Positions 43,928 to 57,430 of a stretch of DNA of 64,000 bases are shown here, piece by piece. The DNA is from Calliopsis andreniformis (Eukaryota > Arthropoda > Insecta > Hymenoptera > Andrenidae): assembly GCF_051401765.1 (NCBI RefSeq), contig NC_135071.1:5620961-5684960 (forward strand), read 5' to 3'. The stretch's first letter is position 1. Every line of letters begins with the position of its first letter. A program made the position numbers and the translations under genes. The notes under the pieces were generated by a model. It was not told the origin of the DNA, made no database searches, and worked only from the letters and a program-made list of their open reading frames with translations.

Positions 43928-46900
43928 CAGAGTGTCCCAAACTAAGTGCGGGAGCTGGAAATGGGAGATTCCTGGGGTGATTCGAAACAACATTTTCCTT
44001 TGCAAAAGTGTCCTCCGAAGCTTTGTTAATGAGTTATTACCCCGACCAATCAGAGAGCGCGAATAACGAGCGCTCGACCGACTAGCGACAAGGTACAAGC
44101 TACGCGGAGCGTTTGCTACTCACCATGCTCGAAGCTTGTACAAGAAACTCAAGATCTTTACGTTATTGCCCAATTTCTCCTAAACTATTGGATGAAAAAT
44201 TATGAAACAAATCAGGGACACGTTAACTATTGAGACACATAATACAGAATTTTTTCAGATTTTTAAATTAATTGTCTAAGTTGTAAAAAATAAAAAACGG
44301 GGAAAAAGAATTAACAAAAAATAAAAAGCAATGTTTTCGTAGTTTCTACGGACTGTACGTTATTTTACTGTGTATTAAAACATTGAAAACTATACAAGAA
44401 TACTTATTTCATAATGAATGAACGAAAATTGGACGTATTAGTTGCTGTAATCGGTAAAGAGTACGGAAACATTGATATTTGTTTTTTTTCATTATGGCGG
44501 ACCAAAGCAAAAAATGTTTAAATAAATTGAGATTAATAATACGACTCTAGTAATATGAGTAGTTACTATTGGTAAAACTCACCCATTCGGAGAGGAATTT
44601 ACCTGCAGCTTGAACACTTGCTCCATTGGGTCACTGTGCCGATCCCGATCATTGGGGGATGATGTCCAGGTAGCGTTGATCGCAGGTACAACACCACAAG
44701 AAGCCACCTTGCATTTACAACATTTCGCAGTCACTAACACTGATCACTTCACCAAACGAGCACTTGACCTTTTAATGACCGACAACCGATTATTTTGAAA
44801 CGTTCTGCGGCATTCCATAAATAAAAACCAGATGTTACACAGTTCAGCGGCGAAATTACGATCGATACTGACGATCTTTCCCGAAGTCTCTTTCCTCGTG
44901 CCCTCGCATCCCTCCAGCACGACTTCTCGGGGTGTAGCTTCGACCAAATACTCGAATTTGATTTGCTAGCTGACACCAACAAGGTTGGATCTTCCTCGGT
45001 TACTTTTTTTAGTGGAGGTGGTAGTCTGTCCTTCGAGTCGAAAAAGTCACAAGACAAATGCATGGGGAAAAGCAAAGGCATATCGAATTAGCGTAGGAGA
45101 CCGTAACGAGTGTCTCGCAGATGTGGCCGTTTATGATCACAGGTATTGCCTTGCCTAGTTCGAAGGAGCTTTCTGTACTCGAGACTAAAGGCTGCAAGGG
45201 TTGCGTCGCGCTTACCGTTGATGTCCTTTCGATGCATTCGGATGGATGAAATACGGAATTGCCCGTTATTAAAAAGCGAGTTGGGGAAACTTTTTGCCCT
45301 TAAACATTTGGTCTACGAATGTCTGGCGGATACTAACTACTCGCCAAATCAAGGGTTAAATACATCAGTTGTATTCGAATCCCTTTAACTATTTCGATGT
45401 CTGCGTCCTGCGACTGAGTCTTGTTTTTTATCACGCTACACATGTAGTGACCGTACATTTATTCTTGTATTATTACTATATAATCCCTCCAATTTATTAT
45501 TTCTGTTTGCCCTGCTACTTTTCAAAATATTTTTATGAAACAAAATCGAAAAAATAAACAGATATTCGTTGAAAATGATACGGAAAAATAACGCATCTTA
45601 TATTTTGTATTTAAACGGCAAAACCAGATAAACGGTTTACCATGATATCGAATTTAATTTCCAAGTGGTTTATAAAGGAGATCCTAATTTTACATATACC
45701 TAAATGCATTTAAGTGCATGTAAAAGATTCGTAAAATCTTTAATACACAGGTAAGCCTCCTCTATAGGTCGAAAAGGTTTACGAAGATTGGGGAAGAGAG
45801 AAATAAACATCGGATAATGACTGTGTGTGTACTGTAATAAAATGCATGTCGGTCGCAGGACTCTGACATTGAAGTAACTAAAGAATGAGAATACAATTGC
45901 CGTATTTTCCCTTCATCGACGAGTTTGGCTGGCTGTGCGAGACATCCATTGACCAAATATTTAACGTTCAGAAGCTTTCCCAAACTGGCATTTTAACAAT
46001 GGGCAATTTCATATTTCATTCGTCCGAATGCATCGAAAGGACTTCCATGGTAAGGGCGACGCGACCCTCGTGACCTTCGGTCACAGGTACGAAAGACTCC
46101 TCCGAACTAGGCAGGACAATACCTGTGATCATAAATGGCATTGTCGATCGTAATTTCGCCGCCGAACTGTGTAACATCTTGTCTTTATTTACGGAATGCC
46201 ATAGAACGTTTCAAAATAGTCGGTTGTCGGTCATTAAAAAGTCAAGTGCTCGTTTAGTGAAGTGATCAGTGTTAGTTACCACATAGTGTCGTAAATGCAA
46301 GGTGTTGTCTTTGGTGTTGTACCTGTGATCAGCGCTACCTGGGTATCGTCCCCCAATGATCGGGATCGGCCCAGTGACCCAATGGAGCAAGTGTTCAGGC
46401 AACTGGTGAATTCCTCTCCGAATGGGTGAGTTTTACCGATAGTAATTACTCATATTACTAGAGTCCTATTATTAATCTCAATTTATTTAAACATTTTTTG
46501 CTTTTGTCCGCCATAATTAAAAAAAAACAAATATCAATGTTTCCGTACTTTTTACCGATTACAGCAACTAATACGTCCAATTTTCGTTCATTCATTATGA
46601 AATAAGTATTCTTGTACAGTTTTCAATGTTTTAATACACAGTAAAATAACGTACAATCCGTATGAACTACGAAAACATTGCTTTTTATTTTTTTTTGCTA
46701 TGGCATTATTACTTTACTAAATCGGTATTATAAATTCTTTTTTCTCGTTTTTTGTTTTACAACTTTGTTAATTAATTTTAATATCTGAGAAAAATTCCAC
46801 GACATTTGTCGCGGTAGCTAAGGTGTCCCTGATTTTTTTATAATTTTTTATTCAATAGTTTAGGAGAAATTAACACTAACATTGTTTTTTTCTTATTTTT

Positions 46901-47266
46901 TACGACTTGGCTAATAATTTAAAAATCTGAAAAAAATTGCAGAGTATGTGTCGCAATAGCCAGCGTGTCCCTGACCTTTTACATCATTTTTCATCCAATA
47001 GTTTAGAAGAAATTGGGCAATAACGTAAAGATCTTGAGTTTCTTGTACAAGCTTCGAGCACGGTGAGTGGTAGACCCTCCGTGTAGTTTGTAACCTGTCG
47101 CTGGTTGGCTGTGCGCTCGCTATTCGTGCTCTGTGATTGGTCGGGGTTTTTCGGTAATAACTCGTTAACATAACTTCGGAGAACAGTTTTGCAAAGGAAA
47201 ATGTTGTTTAGAATCACCCCAGGAATCTCCCATTTCCGACTCCCGCACTTAGTTTGGGACACCCTG
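43928..47266. mobile_element. 3.3-kb palindromic foldback transposon
   Basis: Ends CAGAGTGTCCCAAACTAAGT and ACTTAGTTTGGGACACCCTG, TA on both sides. Left arm about 43928-45490 and right arm about 45780-47266 are inverted along nearly their whole length, with a loop of about 290 bases. Both arms contain a matching open-frame end (44610-44798 plus, 46211-46402 minus) finishing TNTDHFTKRALD..LMTDNRLF. I do not recognise it as a transposase; it may be a captured fragment. Confidence 0.88.
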
Positions 47267-47473
47267 TATGTAGCTCTATTATAATTTTACGACAGTTGGC
47301 TGGGATAGTAGCTGTCGTCACTGACATTCGATTATCCGAATTTCAAGCCAAGTTTATTAATAAACGAAGTTCGATCACAATTTCCTTATTCTTTATGTAT
47401 TTTTGTTTTGTTTTGATATCTAGATTTATCCTTTTAATTTTCCCTTACCTGTTGTCAAGCATACATATACATA

Positions 47474-47680
47474 CAGGGTGATCCTCTTGCTAGAGGACTT
47501 AAAACAGTATCGCCTTAAAACCATCACAGCTGAGCTCTATTGTGATCTAAGAGGACTACAATTTTCTTGTGCGTTTCTTAACCGAACATTAACAGATTAT
47601 ACATACAAACACGGTGCTCCTGCTGCGACGTTTTTATAGCGGCACTATCTTTAAGTTCTCAAATGAGAGGATCACCGTCG
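47474..47680. mobile_element. 207-bp TA-type MITE
   Basis: CAGGGTGATCCTCTTGCTAG after TA mirrors GAGAGGATCACCG near 47680, with TTAAAACAGTATCGCC mirrored by GGCACTATCTTTAA. The right tip is decayed. Confidence 0.7.
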
Positions 47681-50179
47681 ATAATACTTAGGCTGATATG
47701 CTTGAACTCATCACTATTCTTAATTACAAGCATGGTATATTATATCCTCATAGTTCATAACTAAATTGTTCCTTATTGCTTGTTTCAGGGAAAACTGTAG
47801 AGTGGATACACCCTATGTAAAGACATATGCGACTTTAGGTTATTTATAACTTGGCGTTCGTATTAAATTTAAATTTTACACTTAAACATTTAATAGTTCA
47901 ATTCTCACTATACTTTCTGAGTTCGAGTGCCTGAGCTATTAAAGGCTTGCCTCCGTTATTTTCGTTTCTTTGGTTAATCCTTGAAAACAGACAAAACCAA
48001 TACTGAACTACTTACCGTAGATAATCAATACAGAAAAGGTAATGCTGTTAATGGAAAGTAGAATTATAAGAGTCTTGTTGAAATTTTGGAAATTTGGAAA
48101 AGATATTTACATTAAGGGACTCGTTACGCATGAGCTACAACAAAAACAACAATATGGATACAACCTAATGTATTTGATGCGATTTCGAGGTACAATAAGT
48201 ACTCTTCGCTTTGTTGTAACTCCACAGGGAGAGTATAAGCTTGAAATACTGTTATTTCAGTATATATTCCACAGAAGTGCATATAAATTACTTTTCGAAC
48301 CATCTGACCAGGACACACCCCTAAATACTTTGTACAAACGTAAACTAGTTGTTCCTTTGAGTAGAAATACAGCGAAATGTAGAGTCTGACGTTGGTACTG
48401 TTGTTCATAGCGAATGTACAGCCATATTTGTCTGTTCAGGGAACTCCTCAGCTTACCTGAATGGGCAAGGCACGAAAAACGAGATCTGTTTTAATAGGGG
48501 AAAATTACGTTCAGATATCTGGTAGTATTGAATCTAAGATGCGCCCTGTGGGTGCTAGTCAAACTTGAGCCCATTGACCGCTCCCATTGATCGCAGATTT
48601 CATTAATACTAATTGCTAGGTGTTATCGAAAAGTTTGTATTGATGCTAACCAATGAGAATTAAATCTAGGACATTTTATTCACTATAAACATGATGACGA
48701 TGGAAGAAACACGTGAACTCAAGTTGAGCCCTACTGACACGCCTAATGAGATATTTAAACGTGCAACATAAAACGCAAAACGTGTTCGTTGTGTAGATTA
48801 CAGATTAGAATAGATGTAGATATATATATATATATATGTAACTGTAAGTACTTAATGCAATGTTATCCCATTCACGGCCTAAACTTACAATGGCCTGTGT
48901 TATTAAGTATAAGTGCAGAGAAAAGCGAAGCTATTGCGCTCTGATTGTAGTGATTCAATATATAAACTGCTATTAATCGTTGTTCATGAATAAGTAAAAC
49001 TACAGCAAAAAAAGGAAAAGACAAGAAAGAACCTAAAAATAATTCATCTGTTTAATGCCTAACTAAAGTATTATAGCTATAACACTCATCTCGGAAGACA
49101 GTTTTTTGAATATGTACTGATTTTATTCGTTTAGATACTCGTGTATTGGATTCTCGGTGCTGTTGCTGCCCCAGTACCCAGAATCGTTAGATAATAATAA
49201 GTACAATTTGACAGTACTTGTAAAAGTTAGTCATATAGAATGTTTATTTTTCTCTTCCTAAGAAAGTTACGAAAATATTTGTTAATTATGATTAAAAATA
49301 GTTCACGTGTCTCGTAATGATTTAAGCCTTAGACAAATAAAGGTTATAGCCTTATCCAAGTTGTAATTTCAATATCTCACAAACTGTGCACTGTTCAGAT
49401 GAAATAACAGTGTTTCGTAATAGGACATTTTAACAGACAGAACTTAATTAAAACCGTTGTTTTGAAAGTAAAAGTAGAATTTTTGTTTTAATTAATGAAA
49501 CTTGAGAATGATGCGAAGTACACCAAAATATCGTGACTTTAAGTCTGCAGGATATAATTATTATAGTTTCAACAAATGTTTTAGTTTTGGACAACATTCG
49601 TTATAAAGGTGTGTATAACTTAGCTGTACAATATGTTAAAAATGATGATAGGAGTTAGTTTGGATATGAGAGCGATGTAGTTCCTGTAACAGTTCGGGCA
49701 CTCGAGTTAGTCCTAAGAAATTTGAACTTATGACGAATACGTTGTTTGGGAGCTCAAGTTAGCAGTAAACATACTTAAAATAGATGCGTAGCTAGTTGTA
49801 AGATAAAAATGACAAATATATTATAGTTCTTAGGGGAATAAATATAACGACTACGATATAGGTGTTCAAATTAGTCATTTATAAATTACAATGATTTGTG
49901 AGCAGAAACGAGTTATTCTCTTAGACTATTTTATAAAGTTCTATTTGAAGATAGTGAGTCTATTTACGAATAAGCTTTATGACAAATCAAAAAACTTTTT
50001 TAATTCCTGTATATGTATACCTATCTGTGCACACATTGCTGTTCTGCCTATGTGCCCTTTTTCAACAAACATAACTAGACTGTACAAGTTAAAAATTTTA
50101 TTCTTTTAATACAAATTAAATGGACCGCTGTGTCTTGAATCAAAGATCATCCTTCTACGTTATTTAAGTATCGGAATTT

Positions 50180-50540
50180 CTGTATTAATCGACTTATACT
50201 AAAGAGGAAAAGTATCTGTGTACTAATAACGATGAAAAATTGATAAAATTTGAAAAATGTGAAATAGCAAATTTCATAATTATTTTAATTTCATTATTTT
50301 CTCGGAAAACGTTAATCACTGAATTAATAAACTTTAAACTTCCATTTCAAACTTAAACTTTTTATATTAATCGGTATATACTAAAAGTAAGGAGTATCTA
50401 CATATGCACTGTTAGCAATGCATAAATTGACAGAATTGGGGAAATATAAAATACTAAATCCCACAATTATTTTGATTTGGAAAACGTTAATCCTTATTAT
50501 TACAATAGATTTCAAACTTCAGTTTGAAGTTTAAAGTATA
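50180..50540 (+). repeat. diverged tandem duplication, about 190-bp unit
   Basis: TTAATCG(A/G)...TATACTAAA and GGAAAACGTTAATC blocks recur in the same order in 50180-50370 and 50371-50540. Confidence 0.7.
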
Positions 50541-51359
50541 ATTAGAATTCTATTGTATATATCATTATATTATTTTTAAATTGGTATTAACTAATAGATT
50601 GGAGTTGAGCAAAGAGGGCTTACTTTTAAGTTATAGCAAATTATTAATGAAGATATATATCTAAAATACTTAAATATTTATTTATATATTTTTATATGTT
50701 ATTTTAAAATACCTCATAGTTCTTATCGAATTTTGAATCTTCGACTATAAACATGTATCAGATCAGTAGGTAAAAGTGAACAAAAGCAGAAAATTGTAAG
50801 AAGATATTATTTGGTTAGAGTCATAGACACGAATTGAATGAATATAAAGATTATGATACTTCGAATTAGTTTAGATTTACTTATACATATGTATATGATT
50901 AATAATACACTATCTACTTGTTATAAGTATGTTAGCTTGGATTTCATGGTTAGAAATTAAATTCTTATTCTCTTTAGCTCCATGCCTCATAAAACAAATA
51001 TCTTTATACCTCATCAATATATTAATTTATACAATTATAACTTTAAATTGTATTTGAGTGATGCCATAGCTTATGTAATTGTTTGAAGCATTATTCTCTC
51101 TTGTGTAATACTACAAAATTTTGATTATAATTACCATAAAGTAATTAACATGAAAGAAGCTTATCCCGCTTAAAGATATGTTGAAAGGTAATGAACGGGG
51201 TTTGTCAATCCTAATGTTCACTTTTTAATGAATTTTTGTTCATTTGGACCATTCATTAAATTAAATACACCAATATTCACTTTAGGACATATTACCAATA
51301 TTTTGTGAAATATAATAAATAATGTTTCGCCCAGCGACCTACAGCGTTGAAAGTTTAAA

Positions 51360-51740
51360 AACTAGGAATATTCGAAAATTTGAATAATTAAATTTATTCA
51401 GAAGTTTTCAGATTTTAAGGAATACGGAAACATAATAATTTTTAAATCAGAAAGCGTATATATTTGAAAAAGTGAACCTTTAAATTGAATTAATAAATTG
51501 GAGGATTGAAAAATTCAATTATGTGAAGATTTCTAGACAAAAGAATTTAAATATTTGAAAATGTAAAGTTTTAAAAATTAAGATATTTAGAGATGTTAAG
51601 ATTTGAAAGTTATAAAATTTGAATATGTGAAGATTTGAGAATTTGAAGATTAGAAAATTTAATTTAAAGATTTTGAGATTGGAAATTTAACTATTCCATA
51701 AATTGAGGCTTTAAAAATAAAAAAAAATTTGAATACTAGA
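51360..51740 (+). repeat. low-complexity GAAAATTTGAA-type tract
   Basis: Degenerate short repeats of AAATTTGAAGATT on the + strand. A tract of the complementary composition lies at 53870-54080. Confidence 0.6.
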
Positions 51741-52979
51741 TAGATTATCTAGAATGTAGACATCAGAATGAGAAAAAAAGTTCCTACGCACATATGCCCA
51801 ATAAAGATTATTTCTTTAGTAACAAACTATTTTCTATCGTCCAAAGTGTTACATCGAAACATGTTCATAATAACAAAAGTGCCAAGTATTTATGGAGTCT
51901 AGGTTCTATGTATGAAAATAATTAAAAAGGTTTATGTGCATATGTGCCATGAAATGCTTAATTCTTTTTAGTTATAAGTACTAACATACACTATTTTATC
52001 GCATCTTTAAAGGAGATATCACCATATAAGGAGTACGAGATATAAAATAGCGTTTCACAACAAAAAACCAAAATTATTTTTCGCTCTTCTCCCTTCCCCC
52101 AAGAAAAGGTTTACATTTTTGTCATTTCACACGCGAGCTAAGACTGTACTTGAAACAACCATCATAAATGCATATAGTATTGTTAAAGAATTAATTATTC
52201 TGGAACGTGGATGAACATAAACTTTTCTTTCATTTTGATGTCTGCAACACGTTTTTGTTAACATCCGCTGAGTAACAGTTTGAAAGTCTCTAAATTGAAA
52301 GACAGAAAGAGTACTTCATCACGAGATCGTTTAGCCAGGAGAGGGGACTTGATGAACTGTGCTCGTGAGTGCATCTGTTGAATACGTCTGCTCTACTGTC
52401 ACACGATCGATAACGTGGTTCTGTAAGGGTGATAACCGAGTAAGAAGCTCCTAAGCACACTGCAGATAGAAAATTTGGAATCAATTGCTGATGCTTATTA
52501 AAAGTATATTTTATATGTAGCTATACTGTATACTAGTGGTATAGTTATACTTTATATGTAATAACTTATACTGTACATATCTATAGCTACTCAAATTTTG
52601 TGCAGAATGTTGAAAGAAGATCATTCAGCAGTTATGCGATAGTACACACCACACCGAGCAAAAGAATCTTAATAGACATATGTTTCAAGCTTAACAGTTT
52701 CTGAGATATAAACATTTCTGTATGTAAGCATCATTATTGACTTAGTTTCTATATCTTCTATATGTTGCGTGGGACATTTTTTGCAGTGTGTATGAACCGT
52801 GTCCTGAATGGCTCCATTTAATTTCCATACTCTTTCTGCGTAATATAAGAGAACACTTAAATAAGAATTGAACATGATGAACCAGTTGCATGGTTCCCTC
52901 GATCCCTTGATTTTACCCTTTAGATTTTTGTTTATAGGGATATTTGAAAAACGCAATGTATATATCGGTAAATGACAGA

Positions 52980-53110
52980 AGACTTATGTGATCGGATGCA
53001 GCGTGCTTGTCAAATGATTTGACAAATCCTGAAATTTTCGAGAGAATTCGCGACTCTATAAGAAGATGTCAAGCATAGGTGGATGGAAGGACATGCAGAA
53101 CACTTTCTGT
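52980..53110 (+). pseudogene. mariner-type transposase C-terminal relic
   Basis: Conceptual translation of one frame gives DRMQRACQMI, then (after stops) a REFATL and a GHAEHFL segment. This resembles the C-terminal 'RI..AC..I..V...RR...C....G.HFEHLL' pattern of insect mariner-type transposases. Two or more stops interrupt it. Confidence 0.55.
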
Positions 53111-56100
53111 AGAAGGCAATCAGTCAATCCTGATACTATGTGCTACTCGTACATATACATACTAAAACGTTTATATTTTAAAAACGGTCGAGCTTTCGAC
53201 CTATAGGATTTTTTATTCATTGTCAATGTGGTGTGGACTATCCATCAATTAAATATTGAGTGATATAGAAGTGTACATGCAGCTAGACTATTATACTTAC
53301 GTATTATTTATTTGAAGTTAGTACTTTCAATAATATTTATAATGTTCTTCATTTCAACAAAAATTCGTATAATTACATATTTATTGAATCTTAAATTTTG
53401 TGTTTAATAAGGAAATTATCATTTTCTGTAATTTATAATAGGAAATGACTCCAAACTTTTGGCCTGTAGTGTATATCCGACTATAGACAAAACCTAATTA
53501 GAGTTGACATATACGAATACATTAAAATGATATTCAAATTTTACGAATCTTTTGTTCTATTTTAATGATTATATGATACTTTTAAAACAACTTGAAATTT
53601 TCAATAATTTGATCTTCATTGATGGGTACATATGTATATTGGATGCCTGTATTGTCTTAAATGTTGCTCTTTTCAAACTTTATTATCCTCAAAATCAGAT
53701 GACGTAACCTTTAAGTTTCCTCTATACTATACATTCATCTATATATGTATAAAGATACGGTTATCATTACATAAAACAACAATATATTTTCCTAAAACAG
53801 AGGCTTTTTATAACATATTAAAGCAGAGTCATTTAAGGACTTTAATACTCTTCCAACGCGAATGAGATTCAATTTTTAAATCTCTAAATTTTTAGATTTT
53901 CGAATATTTGAAATAATCTTTAATTTTTCAAATTTTCAAATATTTAAAATACGAATCTACATTATGTTAAATGATCCAACCTTAAACTTTCAACTTTTCA
54001 AACATTCAAAATTATCAAACTTTTAAAAACTATTTATTTGTTTACTTCAACTTTTAGATTCTAATTTCTAAAACCTTGTATTTGAGCTCTGAATGATCTC
54101 TTTAACATAAGACTTAAATTAACAAAGATTGTATAAGTGCACACAGTTTGAAGTTCGCGATATAAAATAAGACAATTCAGAACTGTCTCGATTACGCGAT
54201 TTCCCAACAATACAAACATAATTGTATTTAATTAGGGATAAGTTTGGCATTCATGTTAATAATTCTGTATTAACAAAATTCAAATTAAGGCACAACTCAA
54301 GTATAATATCGTAAAATACGTTCAAAGATTTTTCATATTTTTTATAATTATAGCATTTATTCTCCTTGCACATATATACTTTACTTATGCTCCACATATC
54401 TATCCATCGGCATCGCTCACTTCTTATTCTCTCTACGGCCTGAAGAAAACTATAACAGTACAATCGAAAGAAAACAGCCATGTTTACCACCGAAAGACTG
54501 AAAAAGTACCTGAAAACCCCTGCCGAAAAATACAAGTAACTCCTAAATAAAGGTTCTAGAGTAATAAGCAACCATTTTATCTCAACGAAAAAATAACGCT
54601 GAAAAGCAGAAAAGAAAATAATTTGAAATCCCTGTTTACGATAATGGAGGTAATCGATTCAAGATACCAGTGGTTCTCAATGTTTCTTGCGTCACAATTT
54701 GCATCTTAGCAAACTATGTCGTCAGAGATGGGAAAGTAAATTATTTACTCTGCAACTATTACTGTTTACTATTTGCCTCTACGGAAGAATTAAATTTGAC
54801 TAGTTTGAACACAAACCATTTACGAATATAGCTTAAACGAAGTTTCAAGCGTAAGCAAATAAACATCGTACTTTTAAGGCATTAACGAAGAGAAGAGATT
54901 GTAAAGAAACAGTTTCGATGACACTTTTAATTCCAAGTTAGTCAGAACTCATGAAACACTAACGTATAAAGGAAGAACCCTAGGTTGAGGATTTATCACG
55001 CTTTTGCATTGAATTCTCTTCATCTTTGATGGTTCTAAAACCTGACGATATAGAAAATATAAGTTAAAAAGTCGAAATTTTGCACATGGAAGAATCAAAG
55101 TGGAAGCTAACAAAGCGTTACTCACCGATAAAAGTTTGCAAGTTATTGTATTCTAAATCAATTATGGACGTCGAATAGTTGGATAGACTAGATTAGAGCG
55201 TAACTAAGAAAAAGGAAAGAAAATACGACCTTTGCATTAGACACTTTGTAATTGCGTTAGCGATCTGTGACGTGCTTATCAAGTATGTACTATTTTAACG
55301 CCGCGTTGAGTCTACTTAATGATGAAGAGAGGAGGAAGAAAATGTTACTATCTAGGAATAAGGATACGTATTAGAGTACTCCCCTAGAAAGGGTACTAAA
55401 TAGGGTACTCCTCTAGCGTACATAATTTTGTAAAAGATCAATGGCATAGTCATCTAAAATGATTATATTAAATAAAAATCGACAGGGCTGAGCCGACTTA
55501 ATATTCGCGTGAGAACTGATATTACGAGTGACCTGATAACGAGTGGCGAGCATTCGTATAATGTATTATAGTCGTCGAGGAGAGAATTGTTGCGTTGAGT
55601 TAATTCTACGATGCGTAATTAACAAACTCATTGTTTCAATGTGTGTGACTGCATTTACGCATACGCATACATGTGTATATAGAGCTGCATATATACACGT
55701 ATACGTAAAAACAGGAAGAATGTTACTCGTTATATTATGATAAAATATGTGATATACGCGTACTACTTTAAGCTGTCAATAGAATGTCCTAATATTAAAT
55801 ATTATAGCGACATTATGTTATGTGTCATGTTCAATTATTTAACTTTCTCTTCTTTCCTTCTTCACTAAGGAATCCATTACCCTTCGTACTTAAATCTGCC
55901 ATTCAATCTTCAAACATCGATGTAAGTATGAAAACTAACAATAACTTTATTTCAATCTACTCTACATATACGACTCGCAAATTTGTACAAGGATTAGGGT
56001 ACAAACATATTACTATCACGTCACATATTATAGCAAAATTTGTTTTATATTATAGCAAAATAGGTTTAAAACAATAGAAATACCTTGGTTCACGCTATGA

Positions 56101-57430
56101 ATTTACTATTGTATAGAACGTGAATTCACGTGACGTGACAGTAATGTATTCGCACCCTTAAGGTCGATTCGCACATATCCGTTGCCGTCCAGTTTGTTCC
56201 ATCTCCTTCAAAAAATATCGTTCTCTTATTTTCAAATGGAACGGTTCGCACTTGGTACATTCCGACCCGTACCCATCCATCCGAAACTGTCCGAAAAAAC
56301 TTAATATCTTTGGCAATAATACTTTCGTTTTTTGCCGTAGACCAACGAAAGGTCTCTTGAAATCGAACGAAACAGACCCTTTTTTATGAGCCTAATAGGT
56401 TCTTGAGCTGAACGTCTTGAAAGACGCACAATGGGGGACCGTCATAAAAAACCAGTGGGCTACCTTCTAATGAGTGTGGAACTACTTACGTATATTTCTC
56501 ATTAAATCTTTATCAAACTGTTATTACTAGATTTTTTATGTTTTCCTAATGAAAATGATACCCAACATGACACAATTCAGAATATTTTTAATAATTGCAA
56601 CGAAAAACGTATACAATATCAATTCCATACAATACCTATATGACCTATTGCAAACGTTTTTACAGAATATAATTGTGGGCCTTTTCACGTCAATTCAATT
56701 ACTTTTGCTCTTCAATATTAGTAATTTTAGCAATATTAAAATACGTTGTAGTGCACATGTAATTAAGTATGTTTTTTAACTTGGAAATCATTTAAAAAAT
56801 ATTAACTCTTACAATTTTTCAGTTTTCATTAATATTTATGTACAGTGTATTCACAAATGAATTATCTCCAAAACCATTAGAAAACAGACTTCGGCCTTCT
56901 TTTTTAATCACACAGGTTCCTCAGATTAATCTTAGATTTTTGCAAATACATTTTTCGTGTATTACAAATAAGATCTTCATAACAAATGTGACTTACAAAT
57001 TGATCAAATACTAGACCAAAATATTGTCCATGTTTAAATTAGTGTTACTTCCTGAAAAGAGGTCGTACAGTAACCTTCCTAGAATTATTTTAAAGGATGA
57101 AGTCTCTGCTTTCACATTCTTCAGTTAAATTTTCAAGAAGATGTTTCTACACCAAGAAACAGATTGAGAAGTAAAGATAATTTTTATTCATTAAATTGTA
57201 AAAATTCAAACGATTCCAGCATTTTTAAAAAGTTAAATTTTTTACAAACACTTTCCCATACGCTTCTCACAAGCAATGTCAAAACGTCTTCTTAGAAACA
57301 ACTCAGAGATGTGAAAATAGAAGACTTACCATTTAAAATGACAGGAAAGTTAATGTACCACTTTTTTACAAAGTAACAGTACTTTAAAAATGAACAATAG
57401 TTCGGCCTAGTATTTAATCAACTTGAAAAA
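53110..57430. other. AT-rich DNA, no gene called
   Basis: No supportable coding exon. Short open frames (55543-55740, 55820-56077, 56549-56779) lack motifs. A GC-richer repeat-like stretch with TCCGAAACTGTCCGAA lies at 56160-56310. Confidence 0.4.

Larger units (their letters stand above)
47690..52900. other. unique AT-rich DNA, no gene called
   Basis: Few inverted repeats. An open frame at 48042-48389 (115 residues) has no recognisable motif and its codon use looks unremarkable. It includes a short TA dinucleotide run near 48820, a diverged tandem duplication (50180-50540), and low-complexity sequence at 51360-51740. Confidence 0.4.

Noticed and set aside
48042..48389. 115-residue + strand open frame
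   Set aside because: No motif, no plausible splice context or homologue recognised; length is compatible with chance.
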